Source: Microbacterium sp. MYb62
Lineage (GTDB): Bacteria; Actinomycetota; Actinomycetes; Actinomycetales; Microbacteriaceae
Direction: 5' to 3'
DNA length: 64,000 nt
Assembly: GCF_002979475.1 (NCBI RefSeq)
Contig: NZ_PCOY01000002.1
Coordinates: 427,135-491,134, forward strand
Positions 59,009 to 64,000 of the stretch are shown piece by piece. The notes under the pieces are model-generated. The model saw only the letters and a program-made list of their open reading frames with translations, was not told where the DNA came from and made no database searches. The number at the start of each line of letters is the position of its first letter. The stretch's first letter is position 1. Made by a program: the position numbers and the translations under genes.

Positions 59009-61195
59009 ATGGCGAAGAGGAAGCGGCTGGACACGAACGTGCCCTGGATCGAGCTGCAGAGCACCCCGGCGGACTGGAAGGCGGCCGACCCCGGGCTGCT
59101 GCTGACGATGCTCGGACAGCTCCGACTGGTGCGGGCGTTCGAGGAGACGGTGCTGGAGCTCGCCGGCGAGTCGCTGGTGCACGGTCCCGCGCACTCCAGC
59201 ATCGGACAGGAAGGCGGCGCGGTCGGATCCATCGCCTCGCTGCGATCGGCGGACGGGGTCAACGGGTCGCATCGCGGCCACCACCAGTTCCTCGCCAAGG
59301 TGATCGGGCACGTCAGCGGCGGCGCATTGGATCCACAGGCCCTGGTCACCCCGGACGTGCGGGAAGTGCTCTACCGCACGCTCGCCGAGATCCTCGGACT
59401 CGCCCCCGGCTACCTGCAGGGGCGTGGCGGATCGCTGCACCTGCAGCTGCTCGAGGCCGGTGCGCTGGGCACCAACGCCATCGTCGGCGGCGGCGTCCCG
59501 TTCGCGGCCGGCAACGCGCTCGCCCAACGCCGGTCCGGCACCGGCGACCTCACGATGACGTACTTCGGCGACGGTGCCGCGAACATCGGCTCGGTGCTCG
59601 AGGCCATGAACATCGCGGCGGCGTGGAAGCTCCCGCTCGGGTTCTTCATCGAGAACAACCTCTACGCCGTGTCGACCCACGTGCGTGAATCCTCCGCCGA
59701 CGAGCGTCTCGCCGTGCGCGGGCAGGGCTTCAGCATCCCCGGGTGGCGGGTGGACGGCATGGACCCGCTCGCCGTGCACCTGGCGACGCTCGAAGCCTCG
59801 GAGCGCATGCGCTCCGGCGAAGGGCCGGCGGTCATCGAGGCGGAGGTGTACCGGTACTTCCACCAGAACGGCCCCTACCCCGGCAGCGCCTTCGGCTACC
59901 GCACGAAGGAGGAGGAGGATTCCTGGCGCGATCGCGACCCGATCGCCCGCATGGAGCGGGAACTCGGCCGCGCCGGCATCCTCTCGCCCGCCGAGGCCGA
60001 CAGCATGCGGGAGCAGGCGGCCTCGGCGCTGACCGGTATCGCGTCCGAGCTCCTCGAACCTGTTCCGGGTGAGCCGGGCAAGCGGCGCATCCGGGCGAAC
60101 CTCTGGCCCGACCCCGCCACGGTGAACCACGGGCTGCGCGGGGACGGCTCCGAGCTCGACGGCCTCGACGCCCAGGATCCGATCCGGCACACCGGCGGCT
60201 GGCGCGACCTGAAGTTCATCGACGCGGTCGCCGGCGTCATGGACCGGCGGATGCAGGAGGACGAGCGCATCGTGGTCCTCGGTGAGGACGTGCACCGTCT
60301 CAACGGCGGCACGAACGGGGCGACGAAGGGCCTGGTCCGCAAGTACGGGGACCGGATCCTCGGCACTCCGATCAGCGAGAACGCCTTCGCCGGCATCGGG
60401 GGCGGCCTCGCCCTGGACGGACGATTCCGTCCGGTGGTCGAGTTCATGTACCCGGACTTCCTCTGGGTGGCCGCCGATCAGGTCTTCAACCAGATCGGCA
60501 AGACCAGGCACATGTTCGGCGGCGACAACGACGTGCCGCTGGTGCTGCGCACCAAGATCGCGATGGGCACCGGCTACGGCGAGCAGCACCTGATGGACCC
60601 TGCCGGCATCTTCGCCACGAGCCCCGGATGGCGCATCGTGGCCCCGTCGACCGCTGCCGACTACGTCGGGCTGATGAACGCCGCACTGGCCCTGAACGAT
60701 CCGGTGCTCGTGATCGAGCACGTCGACCTCTACGGCACCGCCGATCGCGTGCCGGAGGGCGACCTGGACTACATCATCCCGCCGGGCACGGCCGCGGTGC
60801 GCCGCGAGGGGTCCGAGGTCACGGTGATCAGCTACCTGTCGATGACCGGGAAGGCCGAGCAGGCGATCGCCGAATCGGGTGTCGACGCCGAGCTGATCGA
60901 TCTGCGCTGGCTGGATCGCGCCTCGCTCGACTGGGCGACGATCGAGCGGAGCGTCCGCAAGACCGGCGCCGTGCTGATCGTCGAGCAGGGAGCCATCGGC
61001 ACCTCCTACGGCGGGTGGCTGGCGGACGAGCTGCAGCGGCGCCTGTTCGACTGGCTGGACCATCCGATCGAGCGGGTGACCGGCCAGGAGGCATCACCGA
61101 ACATCTCCCGGGTCCTCGAGGCGGCCGCGATCGCCCAGACGTCCGACATCGTGCATGCGCTCGAGCGCATCGCCCGCGAGATCGGAGCGCGCTGA
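59009..61195 (+). CDS. 2-oxoacid dehydrogenase E1, fused alpha and beta subunits
   Basis: ThDP-dependent E1 (728 aa). The alpha part (about 25-350) carries YFGDGAANIGSVLEAMNIAA and IENNLYAVST. The beta part (about 395-728) has VVLGEDVHRLNGGTNGATKG, PISENAFAGIGGGLAL and AVLIVEQGAIG-type C-terminal blocks (GAVLIVEQGAIGTSYGGW). Fused E1s are found for acetoin and branched-chain type complexes. It overlaps the E2 gene by one base. No E3 gene is in the window, so a shared lipoamide dehydrogenase must serve it. Confidence 0.9.
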   Translation: MAKRKRLDTNVPWIELQSTPADWKAADPGLLLTMLGQLRLVRAFEETVLELAGESLVHGPAHSSIGQEGGAVGSIASLRSADGVNGSHRGHHQFLAKVIGHVSGGALDPQALVTPDVREVLYRTLAEILGLAPGYLQGRGGSLHLQLLEAGALGTNAIVGGGVPFAAGNALAQRRSGTGDLTMTYFGDGAANIGSVLEAMNIAAAWKLPLGFFIENNLYAVSTHVRESSADERLAVRGQGFSIPGWRVDGMDPLAVHLATLEASERMRSGEGPAVIEAEVYRYFHQNGPYPGSAFGYRTKEEEDSWRDRDPIARMERELGRAGILSPAEADSMREQAASALTGIASELLEPVPGEPGKRRIRANLWPDPATVNHGLRGDGSELDGLDAQDPIRHTGGWRDLKFIDAVAGVMDRRMQEDERIVVLGEDVHRLNGGTNGATKGLVRKYGDRILGTPISENAFAGIGGGLALDGRFRPVVEFMYPDFLWVAADQVFNQIGKTRHMFGGDNDVPLVLRTKIAMGTGYGEQHLMDPAGIFATSPGWRIVAPSTAADYVGLMNAALALNDPVLVIEHVDLYGTADRVPEGDLDYIIPPGTAAVRREGSEVTVISYLSMTGKAEQAIAESGVDAELIDLRWLDRASLDWATIERSVRKTGAVLIVEQGAIGTSYGGWLADELQRRLFDWLDHPIERVTGQEASPNISRVLEAAAIAQTSDIVHALERIAREIGAR

Positions 61196-62589
61196 TGGCC
61201 GTCTTGGTGCGCATGCCAGAGGTCCTCGCCGGGGCCCTCGAAGCGGCCATCCAGACGTGGCTCGTCACGGAGGACACGCAGATCGCGGTCGGCGATCCCC
61301 TCGCCGAGATCGAGACCGACAAGGCGGTGGTCGAGTTCGCTTCCGAGTTCGAGGGTCGCATCGCGCGGCTCCTCGCCCCCGAGGGGGACAACCTCGCGGT
61401 CGGTTCGCCGATCGTCGCGATCCTCGGCCCGGGGGAGGGGGACGCGGAACTCGCGCTCCTGCTGTCCGAGGCGGGGATCGCCGCGGAACCCGGCACTGCA
61501 TCGGAACCCGGCGCTGCCGCGGAACCCGGCGCTGCCGCGGAACCCGGCGCTGCCGAGTCAGCCGATGCGGAGCCGGTCGCGGCACCGCTCGCCCCGACGC
61601 CCGCTCCGCCCTCCGCCCCGGTGTCGTCCCTCCCGGCGATCGGCGGACGGAGGCTCGCGACGCCCCTGGTCCGCCGCCTCGCCGCGGAGCGGGGTATCGA
61701 CCTGGCCGCCGTCGCGGGAAGCGGCCCCGAGGGGCGCATCGTCCGACGGGACCTCGACCGGCTGCCGGCCCCGACCGCCGATCCGGTCCCGAGCCCCGTC
61801 CTCGCGCCGCCCGAGACGACGACCGCCGCCTCGGCGCCTGCGGTCGCCGCCGCGCCGGACCCGACCGCGGTGGTCGCCACGGCCACCGTGACCGCGGGGG
61901 GCCGCGGCGGCTACGAGGACATCCCGGCGTCGTCGATGCGGCGCACGATCGCGCGACGGCTCACCGAGAGCAAGTCGTCCGTGCCCCACTTCTACATGAC
62001 CAGACGACTGCAGATCGATGCACTGCTGGCACTGCGGGCGGACGTCAACCGCGACCGCACCGCGCGCGTCTCCGTGAACGATCTGATCGTGAAGGCGGTC
62101 GCCCTCGCGCACCGCGCGGTTCCCGAGGCGAACGCGATCTGGATCGACGGGGCGATCCGGAGATTCCGCACGGTCGACGTCGGCATCGCCGTCGCTCTCG
62201 ACGGGGGGCTGATGACCCCGGTGCTCCACGACGTCGGAAGCCTCTCGGTCGGTGCGCTCGCCGCCCAGACCGTCGCGGTGGTGGAGCGCGTGCGCAGCGG
62301 ACGCATCCAACCGGGAGATCTGGACGGCGGGACGATCACGGTCTCGAACCTCGGGATGTACGGTATCGACGAGTTCGCCGCGATCATCAACCCGCCGCAG
62401 TCCGCGATCCTCGCCGTGGGAGCCGCGACACCGCAGCCGGTGGTCCGTGACGGCGGTCTGGCGATCGCGACCGTCATGTCGGTGACGCTGTCCGGAGATC
62501 ACCGGGTGCTGGACGGCGCGGTGGCGGCGCAGTGGATGGCCGCGCTCGCCGCGATCATCGAGGATCCGATGCGCATCCTGGTCGACTGA
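61195..62589 (+). CDS. 2-oxoacid dehydrogenase E2 (dihydrolipoyl acyltransferase)
   Basis: Core acyltransferase (464 aa). N-terminal lipoyl domain (1-80) with the lipoylated Lys43 in EIETDKAVVEF, an Ala/Pro/Glu linker, a peripheral-subunit-binding domain (about 160-190: ATPLVRRLAAERGIDL) and the catalytic domain with SGDHRVLDG near the C-terminus. The linker contains four AEPGAA repeats from an 18-bp array. Co-transcribed with E1. Confidence 0.92.
   Translation: MAVLVRMPEVLAGALEAAIQTWLVTEDTQIAVGDPLAEIETDKAVVEFASEFEGRIARLLAPEGDNLAVGSPIVAILGPGEGDAELALLLSEAGIAAEPGTASEPGAAAEPGAAAEPGAAESADAEPVAAPLAPTPAPPSAPVSSLPAIGGRRLATPLVRRLAAERGIDLAAVAGSGPEGRIVRRDLDRLPAPTADPVPSPVLAPPETTTAASAPAVAAAPDPTAVVATATVTAGGRGGYEDIPASSMRRTIARRLTESKSSVPHFYMTRRLQIDALLALRADVNRDRTARVSVNDLIVKAVALAHRAVPEANAIWIDGAIRRFRTVDVGIAVALDGGLMTPVLHDVGSLSVGALAAQTVAVVERVRSGRIQPGDLDGGTITVSNLGMYGIDEFAAIINPPQSAILAVGAATPQPVVRDGGLAIATVMSVTLSGDHRVLDGAVAAQWMAALAAIIEDPMRILVD
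61483..61554 (+). repeat. Four 18-bp tandem repeats in the E2 linker
   Basis: Unit GCGGAACCCGGCGCTGCC, two identical copies and two with one to three changes, coding AEPGAA. It lengthens the flexible linker after the lipoyl domain. Confidence 0.9.
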
Positions 62590-62596
62590 CCCCTCG

Positions 62597-62634
62597 CCCG
62601 ACCGAGGCCGCCAGGAGGTGCGGCCTCGGTCGGG
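62597..62634. terminator. Terminator between E2 and the ThDP enzyme gene
   Basis: A perfect 15-bp stem, 62597-62611 with 62620-62634, around an 8-nt loop between convergent genes. Confidence 0.85.
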
Positions 62635-62641
62635 AGCCTCG

Positions 62642-64000
62642 TCACAGCAGGAACGGCCAGGGTGAGGCGAACGGGCCGACCGGGACGTGGATCAGCGCGG
62701 GGCCGCCGGCGTCGATGGCCGCCCTGATCGCGCTCTCGAGCTCGTCGGGAGTCTCGGCGCGCGAGGCGGAGACGCCGAACGCGTCGGCGAGAGCCACGAA
62801 GTCCGGGTTGGTGAGGGCGGTGCCCGCCGTCCTCCCGGCGAACATCGCCTTCTGGTCGCGTGCGACGTTGCCGTATTCCCCGTCGTCGAACACGATCGCG
62901 ATCGTGGGGATGCCGTGATGCCGTGCGGTGGCGAGCTCCGACAGGTTCCAACCGAACCCGCCGTCGCCGTTGACCGACACCACGGGGCGGCCGGGCGCTC
63001 CGACGCTCGCGCCGAGTGCCGTCGCGTACCCGTAGCCGAGCGTGCCCTGGTAACCGGGGGTGATGTTGCTCTCCGGCGTCGGGAAGCGGAAGAACAGCGG
63101 TGCCGCATAGGAGATCTGCGTGTACTCGCCGACCATGATGCCGTCCTCCGGGAGCGCCCGTCTGATCGCGTCGAGCAGTCTCCGCTGCGGCTCGAGCGCG
63201 TGCAGGCGCGCATCGGCGTCGGCGCGTGCGGACGCGGCACGTCGCGGAGCTTCGCGCCGCTCGACGGGGTCCTCCTGCGCGAGAAGATCCGCGATCCCCG
63301 CCGCCGCGACACCGACGTCGGCGAGGAACGACAGCCACGGACGCCTCGGCTCGCGGAACGCTTCGGGGTCGGCATCCACGAGGATCACGCGGGCCCCCGC
63401 GGCGACCGGCACCTGCTGTTCGAGCTTCATGAAGCGACTGCCCAGCACCAGCACGACATCGGCCTCCTCGGCGAGCGCGCGCCCGGCGAGCGGCGGGACG
63501 GCCCGCTCGTCATCGCCGGGGATCGCGCCGAGACCGTTGATCGACATGGCCACCGGAGCGTCGACCAGACGCGAGAGGCGCAGGATGGCCTCGGTCGCGC
63601 GGGCACCGCGGGCTCCACCGCCGGCCCAGATGAGCGGTCGCCGGGCATCGCGGAGCGCCGTGGCGATCACGGCGATCGCCGCCGGGTCGAGTGGTGCGTG
63701 CGCGGGCGCGGCGGGTGTGGAGACCAGCAGGGCCTCCCGCGCTGCGGAGAGCAGATCGGGCGCGATCTCCAGCGCGACAGGGCGCGGAAGCCCGGAGCGC
63801 AGCTGCCGCATCGCCTCGTGCACCAGCCGGGGGATCTCCTCGGTGCTGCGGGCGCGGGCGTGCCACTTGGTGAGCGAGCGCAGGATGCCGCTCTGGTCGG
63901 GGATCTCGTGCAGGGCGCCGTTGCCGCGCCCGTAGGAGGTCGTCGGGATCTGTCCGCACAGGAGCAGCACCCGGGAGTTCGTCGCCCAGGCGGTCGACAG
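62642..64000 (-). CDS. ThDP-dependent enzyme (acetolactate synthase/decarboxylase-like), N-terminus outside window
   Basis: The frame stays open to the window edge (LSTAWATNSRVLLLCGQIP), so the 5' end is missing. The middle domain (VDAPVAMSINGLGAIPG) and the ThDP motif VNGDGGFGWNLSELATA, with DDGEYGN following, are typical of the POX/ALS family. It may be a C-C lyase or 2-oxoacid decarboxylase. Convergent with the E1-E2 operon and likely part of the same catabolic gene set, though its own operator is not in view. Confidence 0.87.
   Translation of the reverse strand: MSTAWATNSRVLLLCGQIPTTSYGRGNGALHEIPDQSGILRSLTKWHARARSTEEIPRLVHEAMRQLRSGLPRPVALEIAPDLLSAAREALLVSTPAAPAHAPLDPAAIAVIATALRDARRPLIWAGGGARGARATEAILRLSRLVDAPVAMSINGLGAIPGDDERAVPPLAGRALAEEADVVLVLGSRFMKLEQQVPVAAGARVILVDADPEAFREPRRPWLSFLADVGVAAAGIADLLAQEDPVERREAPRRAASARADADARLHALEPQRRLLDAIRRALPEDGIMVGEYTQISYAAPLFFRFPTPESNITPGYQGTLGYGYATALGASVGAPGRPVVSVNGDGGFGWNLSELATARHHGIPTIAIVFDDGEYGNVARDQKAMFAGRTAGTALTNPDFVALADAFGVSASRAETPDELESAIRAAIDAGGPALIHVPVGPFASPWPFLL

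Noticed and set aside
1..64000. CRISPR arrays, tRNA, rRNA, insertion sequences, att sites
   Set aside because: No regularly spaced repeats with unique spacers, no cloverleaf or rRNA-like segments and no transposase or integrase motifs were found by reading; tRNAscan and ISfinder searches would settle this.

Overview
This is high-GC actinobacterial DNA. The HU protein with its lysine-rich tail, the zinc-free ribosomal protein set, the many genes that begin a few bases after a TANNNT -10 box, and the overall gene style suggest Microbacteriaceae, most likely Microbacterium (inference; no rRNA is present). Genes are densely packed, often with 1-4 nt overlaps. No tRNA, rRNA, CRISPR array or insertion sequence was seen, and no gap between genes exceeds about 265 bp.

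Left part (1-13 kb): the end of a sugar ABC importer with a GH13 alpha-glucosidase (1-3238), then a metal-homeostasis neighbourhood: znuA-like, ATPase and permease genes behind a Zur-like box (3259-6057), a zur-like regulator (6956) with a two-gene DUF318/TIGR03943 membrane module (7369-9223), and an rpmB-rpmG-rpsN operon of ribosomal proteins without zinc-binding cysteines (12127-12842). Between znuB and zur sits an Abi/HEPN gene (6084-6773). A compact, strongly structured, terminator-ended putative small RNA is transcribed divergently from it (about 6802-6905).

Middle part (13-38 kb): mostly single-gene or small operons: hydrolase/TetR pair, HU, CopD-CtaG fusion, PIF1-like helicase, haem oxygenase with a DtxR-type iron box plus a DUF2470 gene, a beta-lactamase-fold lipoprotein that has lost its catalytic residues, CorA, isochorismatase-like hydrolase, APC permease, AidB-like acyl-CoA dehydrogenase, aquaporin, an aminotransferase-PepE-DUF1177-OPT transporter operon with a divergent IclR regulator, MDR oxidoreductase, MFS/MarR divergent pair, an SDR and a DUF1684 protein.

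Right part (38-64 kb): one large catabolic gene set. It has three family-5 extracellular binding proteins but only one permease/ATPase set, four amidohydrolases of two types, a beta-hydroxyacid dehydrogenase, a 6-oxocamphor-hydrolase-like crotonase, two GntR regulators, an aldehyde dehydrogenase, a VOC protein, a fused 2-oxoacid dehydrogenase E1, an E2 and a ThDP enzyme cut by the right edge. Five promoter regions in this set carry the same palindrome, TGGC-N3-GCCA, seven times in all. This argues for one regulon and one (unknown, probably cyclic amide- or carbonyl-bearing) substrate family. The substrate cannot be read from the sequence.
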